Part shown: positions 34,825 through 44,584 of the stretch, one piece after another | How positions within the stretch are numbered: the first letter of the stretch is position 1 | Layout of the letters: every line of letters starts with the position of its first letter | Origin: Caldimonas mangrovi | GTDB lineage: Bacteria; Pseudomonadota; Gammaproteobacteria; Burkholderiales; Burkholderiaceae_C | Reading direction: 5' to 3' | NCBI RefSeq assembly: GCF_023721835.1 | Contig: NZ_JAMKFE010000002.1 | Coordinates: 1 to 64,000, forward strand | Length of the DNA stretch: 64,000 nt | The notes under the pieces: model-generated | What the model saw: the letters and a program-made list of their open reading frames with translations, nothing else | Database searches by the model: none | What the model was told of the DNA's origin: nothing | Translations under genes and position numbers: made by a program

Positions 34825-35649
34825 ATGACCTTTCCTGCACCCGTTTCCCCATTGCGCTTCTCGCGCCTGTTGCTGACCGGCGCTGCCGGTGGTCTGGGTC
34901 GTGAACTGCGCCCGCGCCTGAAGCGCTATTGCGACACGCTGCGCCTCAGCGACATCGCGGACCTGGGGGGCGCCTCTCCGGGCGAAGAAATGCAGCCGGT
35001 ACGGCTGGAAGACCGCTCCGCCGTCGCGGACTTGCTGAAGGGCGTCGATGCGGTCGTGCACCTGGGCGGGGTGTCGGTGGAAACGCCGTTCGACCCCATC
35101 CTGCAGGCCAACATCGTCGGCGTCTTCAATCTGTATGAAGCGGCCCGCATCCACGGCGTCAAGCGCATCGTCTTCGCCAGCTCCAACCATGTCACCGGCT
35201 TCTACCGCCAGGACGAGGTGATCGATACGGATGCGCCGATGCGTCCCGACGGCCTCTATGGGGTCAGCAAGGCGTTCGGCGAGAACCTGTCGCGCTTCTA
35301 CTTCGACCGCTACGGCATCGAGACCGCCTGCCTGCGTATCGGCTCGTCCTTCCCCGAGCCGAAAGACCGCCGCATGCTCGCCACCTGGATGAGCTTCGAC
35401 GACCTCGAGCGGCTGGTCGTTGCCTGCCTCACGGCGCCGATCGTCGGCCACAGCGTGATCTACGGCATCTCCGACAACCGCACCAAATGGTGGGACAACA
35501 CCCGTGCGGCCCACCTGGGCTATGTGCCGCAGGACAGCTCGGAGCCCTTCCGTGCCGCCGTCGAGGCGCGACAGCCGACGCTGGACCTGCGCGATCCTGC
35601 GGTGATCTATCAGGGCGGCGCTTTCGTGCGCACCGGTCCGCTGGAGTGA
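34825..35649 (+). CDS. udh: uronate dehydrogenase
   Basis: 274 residues of the short-chain dehydrogenase/epimerase fold. The NAD site is LLTGAAGGLGRELR and the catalytic Tyr-x3-Lys is in LYGVSKAFGEN; ASSNHVTGFY precedes it. It oxidises galacturonate or glucuronate to the aldarolactone with NAD. It is the first gene of the plus-strand arm of the island and is followed by the lactonase after 11 bases. Confidence 0.92.
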   Translation: MTFPAPVSPLRFSRLLLTGAAGGLGRELRPRLKRYCDTLRLSDIADLGGASPGEEMQPVRLEDRSAVADLLKGVDAVVHLGGVSVETPFDPILQANIVGVFNLYEAARIHGVKRIVFASSNHVTGFYRQDEVIDTDAPMRPDGLYGVSKAFGENLSRFYFDRYGIETACLRIGSSFPEPKDRRMLATWMSFDDLERLVVACLTAPIVGHSVIYGISDNRTKWWDNTRAAHLGYVPQDSSEPFRAAVEARQPTLDLRDPAVIYQGGAFVRTGPLE

Positions 35650-35660
35650 GGCCCGCAGCG

Positions 35661-36536
35661 ATGGACTTGTTGTGCGAGACGCGCGACGCGGTCGGCGAAA
35701 GCCCGCTGTGGTCGGTCGCCGAGCAGGCGCTCTACTGGGTCGACATCGAGGGCCGTGCCATTCGGCGTTTCGACTGGACCACCGGGCAGGTTCGCTCGTG
35801 GGCGTGCGCCGAGCGCGTCGGCTGCATCGCGTTGCAGGCCGGTGGCGGGCTGCTGGCGGCCATGGAGACCGGTCTGTTCGCGGTGCGGCTGCAGGTGGGC
35901 GGCGAGGTCGAGGCCGCTCGCTTGGTCGATGTGGCGCATGCCCGCGACGGCATGCGCTTCAACGACGGCCGCTGCGATCGTTCCGGGCGATTCTGGGCCG
36001 GCACCATGGTGCGCGACATGTCGCTCGCCTCGCCGGCGGGGCGCTTGTACCGCTACGACGCGAACGGCCTGTCCCGGCCGCTGGTCGACGATCTGATCAC
36101 GCCCAACGGTCTGGCCTTCAGCCCGGACGGCCACACGATGTACCTGTCCGATTCGCACCCCTCGGTGCAGCGCATCTGGGCGTTCGACCTCGACGACCAG
36201 GGCCGTCCCGGCCATCGGCGCGAGTTCGTCGACATGACTGCGCACCCAGGCCGCCCCGACGGGGCCGCGGTCGATGCCGAAGGCTGCTACTGGATCTGTG
36301 CCAACGACGCCGGCCTGGTACATCGCTTCACGCCCGGAGGACGGCTCGACCGTTCGATCGCGGTGCCGGTCAGCAAACCGTCGATGTGCGCCTTCGGCGG
36401 TCCTGGCATGAACCTGATGTTCGTGACGTCGATCCGGCCTGCCCAGCCCGCTCCTCACGAGGCCGAGCTCGCCGGTGCCGTGTTCGTGTTCGACCCCGGC
36501 GCACAAGGCCTGCCCGAAGCGGCCTGCCGCTGCTGA
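35661..36536 (+). CDS. SMP-30/gluconolactonase-family aldarolactonase
   Basis: 291 residues with the six-bladed propeller signature of SMP-30 lactonases: GESPLWSVAEQALYWVDIEG at the start, FNDGRCDRSGRFWAGTM for the metal site, then ITPNGLAFSPDGHTMYLSDS and HPGRPDGAAVDAEGCYW. It should hydrolyse the galactaro- or glucarolactone made by the preceding uronate dehydrogenase. The longer open frame upstream is not used; ATG 35661 fits the family start. Confidence 0.9.
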   Translation: MDLLCETRDAVGESPLWSVAEQALYWVDIEGRAIRRFDWTTGQVRSWACAERVGCIALQAGGGLLAAMETGLFAVRLQVGGEVEAARLVDVAHARDGMRFNDGRCDRSGRFWAGTMVRDMSLASPAGRLYRYDANGLSRPLVDDLITPNGLAFSPDGHTMYLSDSHPSVQRIWAFDLDDQGRPGHRREFVDMTAHPGRPDGAAVDAEGCYWICANDAGLVHRFTPGGRLDRSIAVPVSKPSMCAFGGPGMNLMFVTSIRPAQPAPHEAELAGAVFVFDPGAQGLPEAACRC

Positions 36537-36573
36537 AACCGCCTTCCAGATACATCACCACCGGAGACAAGAA

Positions 36574-37563
36574 ATGAAGATCCGTCGCCAGATGCTTGCC
36601 GCGGCTGCCTGCGGCCTGTTCGCTGCGTCCGCACCGATGTTGGCCGCCGCGCAGGACAACATGACCCTGAAGGCCGCCGACGTGCACCCGGCCGGCTATC
36701 CGACCGTGGTTGCGGTCGAGAACATGGGCAAGAAGATGCAGGCCGCCACCCAGGGCCGCATCAAGTTCCAAATGTTCCCGGGCAGCGTGCTGGGCGGCGA
36801 GAAAGAGATGATCGAGCAGACCCAGATCGGCGCGATCCAGTTGCTGCGCACTTCGCTCGGCCCGGTCGGCACGGTGGTGCCCGAGGTGAATGTCTTCAAC
36901 ATGCCTTTCGTGTTCAGGGACGTCGCGCACATGCGTGCGGTGCTCGACGGCCCGATCGGGCAGGAGATGCTCGACAAGGTGAGCGCGTCCTCGGCACGCC
37001 TGGTCGCCCTGGGCTGGATGGACGGCGGCACGCGCAGTCTCTACACGAAGAAGCCGGTGCGCAGCCCGGCCGATTTGAAGGGGCTGAAGGTGCGCATGAT
37101 GGGCAACCCGCTGTTCGTCGACACGATGAATGCGATGGGCGGCAACGGCATCTCGATGGGCTACGGCGAGGTGTTCACGGCCCTGCAGACGAACGTCGTG
37201 GACGGCGCCGAGAACAACGAGCCGAGCTACTTCACGTCCAACCACTACAACACCGGCGCCAAGTACTACACGCAGACGCGGCACCTGATGATCCCCGAGC
37301 TGTTCGTCATGTCGAAGGTCACCTGGGACAAGCTCTCGAAGGACGACCAGGCGCTGATGAAGAAACTGGCTCGCGAAGCGCAGATGGAACAGCGCGCGCT
37401 GTGGGACAAGAGCGTCGCCGAGCACACGGCCAAGCTGAAGGCCGCCGGCGTCGAGTTCATCGAGATCGACAACAAGCCGTTCGTCGAGGCCACGGCACCG
37501 GTGCGCGCGAAGTACGGTGCACAGTTCGCCGACCTGATGAAACGCATCGAAGCCGTGCGCTGA
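36574..37563 (+). CDS. dctP: TRAP transporter solute-binding protein DctP
   Basis: 329 residues. A signal peptide (MLAAAACGLFAASAPMLAAA) is followed by a DctP fold: ADVHPAGYPTVVAVENMGKK, RIKFQMFPGSVLGGEKEM, and the carboxylate-binding arginine region LKGLKVRMMGNPLFVD. TRAP binding proteins of this type bind uronic or aldonic acids. It leads the dctP-dctQ-dctM set of the island. ATG 36574 has a GGAGA box. Confidence 0.93.
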   Translation: MKIRRQMLAAAACGLFAASAPMLAAAQDNMTLKAADVHPAGYPTVVAVENMGKKMQAATQGRIKFQMFPGSVLGGEKEMIEQTQIGAIQLLRTSLGPVGTVVPEVNVFNMPFVFRDVAHMRAVLDGPIGQEMLDKVSASSARLVALGWMDGGTRSLYTKKPVRSPADLKGLKVRMMGNPLFVDTMNAMGGNGISMGYGEVFTALQTNVVDGAENNEPSYFTSNHYNTGAKYYTQTRHLMIPELFVMSKVTWDKLSKDDQALMKKLAREAQMEQRALWDKSVAEHTAKLKAAGVEFIEIDNKPFVEATAPVRAKYGAQFADLMKRIEAVR

Positions 37564-37579
37564 AAGAGGCCACTCCGCA

Positions 37580-38116
37580 ATGGACCACCCGCTCGTTCGT
37601 GCGCTCGACCGCGTGTACCTGGCCGCCGTGTGGACGGCGGGCGTGGCGATCTTCCTGATGTCGGTGATCATTCCCTGGGGGGTGTTCACGCGCTACGTGC
37701 TCGGCACCGGCTCCCAGTGGCCGGAGCCGATCGCGATCCTGCTGATGATGGTGTTCACCTTCATCGGCGCGGCCGCGGCCTACCGGGCCGGGTGCCACAT
37801 CGCTGTGACGATGCTGACCGATCGGCTGCCGCCGGCGCTGTGCGGGCTGGTCGCGCGCCTGTGCGACCTCTTGATGGTGCTGGCGTGCCTGTTCGTTGCA
37901 GGCTACGGCGGGCGGCTGTGCCTGGCGACGATGAGCCAGCCGATCAGCGAACTGCCGTGGTTGCCGGTCGGTGTGACCTATGCACCGATCCCGATCGGCA
38001 GCGCGTTGACGCTGCTGTTCGTGCTGGAGCGCGTGGTGTTCGGCTCGCAGGCCGAGCGCCCCGTGGTGCGCTATGAAGAACAACGCGCTGCCGAGGCGGC
38101 AGAGGGAGCCCGCTGA
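37580..38116 (+). CDS. dctQ: TRAP transporter small permease DctQ
   Basis: 178 residues and four membrane helices, as in DctQ proteins. WPEPIAILLMMVFTFIGAA is a typical second-helix region, and a conserved HIAVTML follows. It pairs with the DctM subunit, whose ATG overlaps its stop in a TGATG arrangement, showing translational coupling. Confidence 0.92.
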   Translation: MDHPLVRALDRVYLAAVWTAGVAIFLMSVIIPWGVFTRYVLGTGSQWPEPIAILLMMVFTFIGAAAAYRAGCHIAVTMLTDRLPPALCGLVARLCDLLMVLACLFVAGYGGRLCLATMSQPISELPWLPVGVTYAPIPIGSALTLLFVLERVVFGSQAERPVVRYEEQRAAEAAEGAR

Positions 38117-39399
38117 TGGACGCCTTCGTGCTGCTCGGCAGCTTTTTCGTGCTGATGATCATCGGCGTTCCGGTCGCCTACTCGCTGGGGCTGGCATCGC
38201 TGATCGGCGCGTTGTGGATCGACATTCCCCTCGATGCGGTGATGATCCAGCTTGCGGCGGGGGTCAACAAGTTCTCGCTGCTGGCGATTCCCTTCTTCGT
38301 GCTGGCCGGCGCGATCATGGCCGAAGGCGGCATGGCTCGGCGGCTGGTTGCATTTGCCGGCGTGCTGGTCGGTTTCATTCGCGGCGGGTTGTCTCTCGTC
38401 AACATCCTCGCCTCCACCTTCTTCGGCGCGATCTCGGGCTCGTCGGTGGCCGACACCGCGTCGGTCGGCACGGTGCTGATCCCCGAAATGGAAAAGCGCG
38501 GCTACCCCCGCTCGTTTGCCGCGGCCGTCACCGTCAGCGGCTCGGTGCAGGCCATCCTGATCCCGCCGAGCCACAACGCGGTGCTGTACTCCCTCGCCGC
38601 CGGCGGCACCGTGTCCATCGCGGCGCTGTTCATGGCCGGCGTGCTGCCGGGGCTGCTGATGGGCCTGACGCTTGCGGCGTTGTGTCTGTTCATTGCGCGC
38701 AAGAACGACTACCCGAAGGGTGAGGTCATCCCGCTGCGACAGGCGTTGAAGATCTGCGGCGAGGCGATGTGGGGCCTGATGACCATGGTCATCATCCTCG
38801 GCGGCATTCTCTCGGGCGTGTTCACCGCCAACGAGTCGGCGTCGATCGCGGTGCTGTGGGCCTTCTTCGTGACGATGTTCGTGTACCGCGACTACCGCTG
38901 GCGCGACCTGCCCAAGCTGGTGCACCGCACGGTGAAGACTGTGACGGTCGTGATGATCCTGATCGGCTTCGCCGCCTGCTTCGGCTACCTGATGACGCTG
39001 ATGCAGATTCCGCTGAAGGTGACCGAGTTCTTCACCAGCGTGTCGGACAACAAGTACGTGATCCTGATGATGATCAACGTGATGCTGCTCGTGCTCGGCA
39101 CCTTGATGGACATGTCCCCGCTGATCCTGATCTGCACGCCCATCCTGCTGCCGGTGGTCAAGATGCTCGGCGTCGACCCGGTGCACTTCGGGATGATCAT
39201 GATGGTCAACCTGGGCATCGGCCTGATCACGCCGCCGGTCGGCACCGTGCTCTTCGTCGGCAGCGCGGTGGCCAAACTCAAGATCGGCGTGGTGACGAAG
39301 GCGATGATGCCCTTCTTCACGGCCCTGATCATCGTGCTGGTGATGGTCACGTACCTGCCGTGGCTGTCGCTCTGGTTGCCTCGCCTGCTGGGCCTGTAG
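38116..39399 (+). CDS. dctM: TRAP transporter large permease DctM
   Basis: 427 residues with about 12 membrane helices and a Na+-coupled transport role. Family motifs include IPFFVLAGAIMAEGGMARRL near residues 56-75, STFFGAISGSSVADTASVGT near 100-120, and NLGIGLITPPVGTVLFV near the end. With DctP and DctQ it forms a complete TRAP transporter, probably for galacturonate, glucuronate or the aldarates, as judged from the surrounding genes. Confidence 0.95.
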   Translation: MDAFVLLGSFFVLMIIGVPVAYSLGLASLIGALWIDIPLDAVMIQLAAGVNKFSLLAIPFFVLAGAIMAEGGMARRLVAFAGVLVGFIRGGLSLVNILASTFFGAISGSSVADTASVGTVLIPEMEKRGYPRSFAAAVTVSGSVQAILIPPSHNAVLYSLAAGGTVSIAALFMAGVLPGLLMGLTLAALCLFIARKNDYPKGEVIPLRQALKICGEAMWGLMTMVIILGGILSGVFTANESASIAVLWAFFVTMFVYRDYRWRDLPKLVHRTVKTVTVVMILIGFAACFGYLMTLMQIPLKVTEFFTSVSDNKYVILMMINVMLLVLGTLMDMSPLILICTPILLPVVKMLGVDPVHFGMIMMVNLGIGLITPPVGTVLFVGSAVAKLKIGVVTKAMMPFFTALIIVLVMVTYLPWLSLWLPRLLGL

Positions 39400-39418
39400 A
39401 GAAGAAGGAGACAGAACC

Positions 39419-40390
39419 GTGAAGATCCAACGCCGCCACCTCGTCACCCTGCTTGCGCTCGCCGCTGCGCCGTTCACACTGCAAGCGCAGGACACCTGGC
39501 CGTCCAAACCGGTGCGTATCGTCGTGCCGTTCGCGGCCGGGGGCACCTCGGACATCCTGGCGCGCGCGCTCGGCGAGAAGCTCCAGAGCGTGCTGAAGCA
39601 GACCGTGCTGATCGAGAACAAGGCCGGCGCCGGCGGCGTGATCGGCGCCGACAGCGTCGCGAAGTCGGCACCCGACGGCTACACCTTCCTGCTCGGCACC
39701 ATCGCCAGCCACGCGATCAACCCGGCGCTGCAGCCCAAGATGCCGTACGACGCGGGCAAGGACTTCGCGCCGGTGATCCTGCTCGGCAGCATCTCCAACG
39801 TGCTGCTGGTCGGGGCCGGCCAGCCGTACAAGAGCGTGCAGGACGTCATCGCGGCTGCCAAGGCGCAGCCCGGCGGGCTGCCGTTCGCGTCGGCAGGGCA
39901 GGGCAGCTCGCAGCACATGTCCGGCGAGACCTTCCGACTGCTCGCCAAGGCCGAGCTGACGCACGTGCCGTACAAGGGCAGCGCGCCGGCGGTGCAGGAC
40001 GTGATCGGCGGGCAGATCCCGATGAGCTTCGAGACGGTGACCGTGGCGCTGCCGCATGTGCAGAGCGGGCGAGTGCGCGCCCTGGCGGTGACGTCCGCCA
40101 AGCGCAGCCCGGTGATGCCCGACGTGCCGACACTGCAGGAAGCCGGCGTGCCCGGCTTCGACGTCGCGAGTTGGCAGGCGCTCTATGCACCCGCCGGCAC
40201 GCCGCCGGCCATCGTGCAGCGGATGAACGCCGAGGTCGAGAAGATCATCGCGACGCCCGAGATGAAGGCCAAGATGGAAGGCCTGGGTCTGGAGCACACG
40301 CCCAACAGCCCGCAGCAGTTTGCCGAGTTCGGCCGCCAGGAGATCACCAAGTGGACTCGCATCGTCAAGGAGGGCAACGTCAAGCCATGA
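39419..40390 (+). CDS. TctC/Bug-family solute-binding protein
   Basis: 323 residues. A signal peptide ([18 protein letters not shown]) leads into a Bug-type domain ([37 protein letters not shown]). It starts with GTG 39419 behind a GAAGGAG box. Its stop overlaps the garD start as ATGA. It is a second orphan binding protein of the tripartite tricarboxylate type in this island, with no TctA/TctB partner in the window. Confidence 0.9.
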   Translation: MKIQRRHLVTLLALAAAPFTLQAQDTWPSKPVRIVVPFAAGGTSDILARALGEKLQSVLKQTVLIENKAGAGGVIGADSVAKSAPDGYTFLLGTIASHAINPALQPKMPYDAGKDFAPVILLGSISNVLLVGAGQPYKSVQDVIAAAKAQPGGLPFASAGQGSSQHMSGETFRLLAKAELTHVPYKGSAPAVQDVIGGQIPMSFETVTVALPHVQSGRVRALAVTSAKRSPVMPDVPTLQEAGVPGFDVASWQALYAPAGTPPAIVQRMNAEVEKIIATPEMKAKMEGLGLEHTPNSPQQFAEFGRQEITKWTRIVKEGNVKP

Positions 40391-41943
40391 CGCCCCAGGC
40401 GCCGCTGTACATCCGCATGCACGAGCGCGACAACGTCGCGATCGTGGCCAACGACGGCGGCCTGCCGGCCGGCACGGTCTTCCCCTGCGGTTTGGCGCTG
40501 CGCGAGCCGGTGCCGCAAGGCCACAAGGTGGCGCTGGTCGACCTGCCCGCGGGGGCTGCGGTGCGCCGCTACGACGTGCCGATCGGTTATGCGGTGCGTG
40601 ACATCCCGGCCGGCAGCTGGGTGCACGAGCGCCTGCTTCAGATGCCCGCGGCACGCTCGCTCGACGCGCTGCCGATGGCCAACCGTGCCGCGCAGCCGCT
40701 GCCGCCGCTGCCGGGCTACACCTTCGAGGGCTACCGCAACGCCGACGGCTCGGTCGGCACGCGCAACATCCTCGCTATCACGACCACGGTGCAATGCGTG
40801 GCCGGCGTCGTCGACGTGGCGGTGCGGCGCATCAAGGCCGAGCTGCTGCCGCAGTACCCCAACGTCGACGACGTCGTCGGCCTGGAACACAGCTACGGCT
40901 GCGGCGTTGCCATCGACGCACCGGATGCGGTGGTGCCGATTCGCACGCTGCGCCATCTGAGCCTCAACCCCAATTTCGGCGGCGAGGTGATGGTGGTCAG
41001 TCTGGGTTGCGAAAAGCTGCAACCCGAGCGGCTGCTGCCACCCGGTTCGCTGCCGATCCGCGACCTGCGCGGCGAGGAACCCGGACTGGACGTCGTCTGC
41101 CTGCAAGACGAAGCGCATGTCGGTTTCATGTCGATGATCGACTCCATCGTGCGGCAGGCACGGTCGCACCTGGAAAGGCTGAACGCGCGACGCCGCGAGA
41201 CCTGCCCCGCCTCGGAGCTGGTGGTGGGCGTGCAGTGCGGCGGCAGCGACGCGTTCTCGGGCGTGACCGCCAACCCGGCTGTCGGCTATGCGACCGACCT
41301 GCTGGTGCGCGCCGGGGCGACGGTGATGTTCTCCGAGGTGACGGAAGTGCGCGACGCGATCGACCAGTTGACCGCACGCGCGAGCACGCCGGAGGTGGCC
41401 GAAGCCATGGTGCGCGAGATGGCCTGGTACGACGCCTACCTGCAGCGCGGGCAGGTCGATCGCAGCGCCAACACGACACCGGGCAACAAGAAGGGCGGGT
41501 TGTCCAACATCGTCGAAAAGGCGATGGGCTCCATCGTGAAGTCCGGCAGCGCGCCGATCTCGGCGGTGCTGCCGCCGGGCGAGAAGCTGAAAAGCCGCGG
41601 CCTCGTCTATGCGGCGACGCCCGCCAGCGATTTCATTTGCGGCACGCTGCAGCTGGCCGCCGGCATGAATCTCCACATTTTCACCACCGGCCGCGGCACG
41701 CCGTACGGCCTGGCCCAGTGCCCGGTGATCAAGGTGGCGACCCGCACCGACCTGGCGCGGCGCTGGCACGACCTGATGGATGTCAATGCCGGGCGCATCG
41801 CCGACGGCGAGGCCAGCATCGAGGACGTCGGCTGGGAGCTGTTCCACCTGATGCTCGATGTGGCCAGCGGCCGCAAGACCTGGGCCGAGCGCTGGAAGCT
41901 GCACAACGCGCTGGTGTTGTTCAATCCGGCGCCCGTGACTTGA
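40387..41943 (+). CDS. garD: galactarate dehydratase
   Basis: 518 residues, near the 523 of E. coli GarD. The N-terminal SAF domain ([20 protein letters not shown]) is followed by the UxaA-family core: [53 protein letters not shown] and GAEKIM-like elements. It dehydrates galactarate to 5-keto-4-deoxyglucarate in an iron-dependent reaction. It ends the plus-strand operon, starting inside the stop of the TctC gene. No glucarate dehydratase gene is in the window. Confidence 0.94.
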   Translation: MTPQAPLYIRMHERDNVAIVANDGGLPAGTVFPCGLALREPVPQGHKVALVDLPAGAAVRRYDVPIGYAVRDIPAGSWVHERLLQMPAARSLDALPMANRAAQPLPPLPGYTFEGYRNADGSVGTRNILAITTTVQCVAGVVDVAVRRIKAELLPQYPNVDDVVGLEHSYGCGVAIDAPDAVVPIRTLRHLSLNPNFGGEVMVVSLGCEKLQPERLLPPGSLPIRDLRGEEPGLDVVCLQDEAHVGFMSMIDSIVRQARSHLERLNARRRETCPASELVVGVQCGGSDAFSGVTANPAVGYATDLLVRAGATVMFSEVTEVRDAIDQLTARASTPEVAEAMVREMAWYDAYLQRGQVDRSANTTPGNKKGGLSNIVEKAMGSIVKSGSAPISAVLPPGEKLKSRGLVYAATPASDFICGTLQLAAGMNLHIFTTGRGTPYGLAQCPVIKVATRTDLARRWHDLMDVNAGRIADGEASIEDVGWELFHLMLDVASGRKTWAERWKLHNALVLFNPAPVT

Positions 41944-42017
41944 GGGGCAACCACCTGAGTGAGTGGACCGGCACCGATTCGCCGCGTGCTAGATTCCCGG
42001 CTCACTGGAGGTGGGTT

Positions 42018-43298
42018 GTGGAAAAAGCAGGCGGGAAGTCGGTGCGCGGCGTGTTGGCGCTGGGCATGGTTCTGGGGACCGCGGTGGCTCTGCCCGCAGA
42101 GGCGGCTCAGGCCCTGGAGCCGGTCCAACTGTTCGAGAAAGTCTCGCCGAGCGTCTGGGCGGTCATGACCACAGACCGCCAGTCGAAACCCTTGAAACAG
42201 GGCACCGCGATCGTGGTTGACCGTGAAAAGGCGGTGGTCAACTGCCGTTTCATCGAGTCGGGCAACAAGGTGCTGCTGCGGCGAGAGAACGTTCAGATCG
42301 AAGCCGAGGTGCAGTATGTCGACAGGCCGCGCGACTTGTGCCAGTTGCACGTCCCCAATCTGGCGGCCCCGTCTATAGCACTCGCTCCGCCCGACAGCCT
42401 GCGCGTCGGTGCGCGCGCGTACGTGATCGGCAATGCCGAGGGGCTGGAAAACACCATGAGCGACGGTATCGTCTCCGGCGTGCGCAGGACCGAGGGACGC
42501 CTGGCAGCAGTCCAGACCACGGCATCCAGCGCTCCAGGCGGTGGCGGGCTGTTCGACGTGCAGGGCCGGCTGATCGGTGTCATGGCCGCTTCGGCCAAGG
42601 ACGCCCAGAACCTCAGCCTTGCGATGCCTGCCGGCTGGATTGCCGAGCTTCCTGCCCGGCACCTCACTGCATCGACGCCCGGGCCGGTGTCCGTTGCGCC
42701 GGTGGCCGCCGTCTCAGTGCCCCAACAGGCCCAGGCAACGGTTGCCGAGTTGCGCCCTGGTGACACGCTCGAATATCGATTGACAGAGCAGCTCACCGAC
42801 ACATCGCAGACAGTGATCTTCCGGCTCGACAGCCTGCAGGGGGGCCGGCTGATCTTCAATGAGGGCCGGCGCATTGAGTCCGGCAACGGGGGGCTGCTGT
42901 CGAAGAACGAGCCGCAGGGCGGCGAACTCGATCTCCTGACGACTGAACAGGGATGGGACCGTAGCACGTACCAGGCTGGAGCAGTCTGGCACGAGCGATA
43001 CGTGAACGAGCGTGGTGGCACCAAGGCGGCGTACCGTTTGAAGGTCCGCCACCTCGGCAACAGTCGGATCCGCGTGGCCGCGGGAGAGTTCGACGCGGTG
43101 GCGTACGCCTTGGAGGGCTACTTGACGCGAGACGAGTTCGCTTCCGGACGCTATCAGGCCAAGTTGTGGTATTCGACAGCGCTGCGTCGCCCGGTCTTGT
43201 TCGAGGTCAGTACGCGCAGCACTGGCAACCGGGGGGCCTCGACCTTCAACATTCGAGAGCGTTTCGAGTTGATGCGGGTCACCAACGGCGGACGATGA
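42018..43298 (+). CDS. trypsin-like protein that lacks catalytic residues
   Basis: 426 residues from GTG 42018 (GGAGG box six bases before). A signal-like segment (VLALGMVLGTAVALPAEA) precedes a trypsin-like fold. The fold is recognisable from TAIVVDREKAVVNCRFIESG, RPRDLCQLHVPNL and ARAYVIGNAEGLENTMSDGI, but the usual His of the NCH motif is Arg77 and the nucleophile Ser of GNSGGPL is replaced (SAPGGGGLFD, around 171-180). Asp106 is kept. An unassigned C-terminal domain (about 240-426) follows. Probably a pseudoprotease. It is not clearly tied to the uronate genes before it. Confidence 0.78.
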   Translation: MEKAGGKSVRGVLALGMVLGTAVALPAEAAQALEPVQLFEKVSPSVWAVMTTDRQSKPLKQGTAIVVDREKAVVNCRFIESGNKVLLRRENVQIEAEVQYVDRPRDLCQLHVPNLAAPSIALAPPDSLRVGARAYVIGNAEGLENTMSDGIVSGVRRTEGRLAAVQTTASSAPGGGGLFDVQGRLIGVMAASAKDAQNLSLAMPAGWIAELPARHLTASTPGPVSVAPVAAVSVPQQAQATVAELRPGDTLEYRLTEQLTDTSQTVIFRLDSLQGGRLIFNEGRRIESGNGGLLSKNEPQGGELDLLTTEQGWDRSTYQAGAVWHERYVNERGGTKAAYRLKVRHLGNSRIRVAAGEFDAVAYALEGYLTRDEFASGRYQAKLWYSTALRRPVLFEVSTRSTGNRGASTFNIRERFELMRVTNGGR

Positions 43299-43311
43299 CA
43301 GGTCCGCACGG

Positions 43312-44580
43312 ATGACGAGGGAACTCGAGATGGACGACCTGCAGTATCGGACGCCCGCCTTCGAGCAAGCGCTGGTGTCCCTGCCCACCCCCTCGGCGAA
43401 CGCCTCGGGTGACGACGCGTACTGGGAACGAGTCCGCGCGCTCTACCATGTCAGCGACCGCCTGGTGAACCTCGAGAACGGCTATTGGGGCGCGATGCCC
43501 GAGCCGGTGAAGTCGATGTACGCCTGGTGGACCGAGCGCATCAATCACGAGAATAGCCTGTGGGTGCGCGAGCGCTGGGCGCGTGCCGTCGAAGCGCTGC
43601 GTGCCGAAGTCGCCGCGGCGCTCGGGTGCGAGGCCGACGAGATCGTGCTGACGCGCGGCGCGACCGAGGCGATGCTCGCGCTGATCGGCGGCTACCGGCG
43701 GCTGCGTCCCGGCGACACGGTGCTTTACAGCGATCTCGACTACCCGGCGATGCGCCATGCGATGGCCTGGCTGCACGAGCGGCGCGGCGTCGAGCCGGTG
43801 TGCTTTTCTATCCCGGAACCGGCGACGCGCGAGAACGTGCTCGCCGCCTATGAAGAACAACTGCGCCGCCACCCGCGCACGCGACTGCTGCTGCTGACGC
43901 ACCTGAGCCACAGCACAGGGTTGATGATGCCGGTGCGGGAGATCGCCGAGATGGCGCGCGCGGCCGGCGCCGAGACCATCGTCGACGCAGCGCACTCGTG
44001 GGGCCAGGTCGACTTCCGGCCACAGGATCTCGGCGTCTCGTTCGTCGGCTTCAACCTGCACAAGTGGGTGGCGGCCCCGTTGGGCTGCGGCTGCCTGTAC
44101 ATCAAGCGCGGCGAGGTCGGCGCGATCGACCGGTACTTCGGCGACCGCGACCATGCCGAGGACGACATCCGCTCGCGCATCCATACCGGCTCGCCGAACT
44201 TCGCGGCCTGGCTGACGCTGCCGGCTGCGCTGGAACTGCACCGCCGCATCAGCGCCGCTGCGAAAGGCGCGCGCCTGCGCCATCTGCGTTCGCTGTGGGT
44301 CGAGCCGGCGCGCCGCCTGCCGGGGCTGGCGGTGCTGACGCCGGACGACCCGACGATGGTGGCCGGCATCACCGCGTTCCGCCTGGATGGCAAGACCTCG
44401 GCGGCCGACAACGATGCCATCGTGGCCACCTTGCGCGACCGGCACGGCGTGTTCACGGTGCGCCGCGACGGCCCGGCTGCCGGGGACGTCGTACGGGTTA
44501 CGCCGGCGCTCTACACGCGTGCGGCCGACGTGATGCAGTTGGTGCGCGGCCTGGAAGCGCTTGGCGCGGGCCACGGCTGA
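43312..44580 (+). CDS. class V aminotransferase, isopenicillin N epimerase-like
   Basis: 422-residue PLP enzyme of fold type I. The PLP lysine is in GFNLHKWVAAPLGCG, preceded by THLSHSTGLMMPVREI and IVDAAHSWGQVDF, where the Asp binds the pyridine nitrogen. The N-terminal LVNLENGYWGAMPEPV is typical of the isopenicillin N epimerase-like and cysteine desulfurase-like branch. The exact reaction (racemase, desulfurase-like or lyase) is not decidable. It follows the pseudoprotease by 13 bases and converges with the HAD gene. Confidence 0.85.
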   Translation: MTRELEMDDLQYRTPAFEQALVSLPTPSANASGDDAYWERVRALYHVSDRLVNLENGYWGAMPEPVKSMYAWWTERINHENSLWVRERWARAVEALRAEVAAALGCEADEIVLTRGATEAMLALIGGYRRLRPGDTVLYSDLDYPAMRHAMAWLHERRGVEPVCFSIPEPATRENVLAAYEEQLRRHPRTRLLLLTHLSHSTGLMMPVREIAEMARAAGAETIVDAAHSWGQVDFRPQDLGVSFVGFNLHKWVAAPLGCGCLYIKRGEVGAIDRYFGDRDHAEDDIRSRIHTGSPNFAAWLTLPAALELHRRISAAAKGARLRHLRSLWVEPARRLPGLAVLTPDDPTMVAGITAFRLDGKTSAADNDAIVATLRDRHGVFTVRRDGPAAGDVVRVTPALYTRAADVMQLVRGLEALGAGHG

Positions 44581-44584
44581 CGGC

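Noticed and set aside
38071-39621. 516-codon minus-strand open frame rich in His and Asp
   Set aside because: Antisense shadow of dctM, whose membrane motifs are intact.
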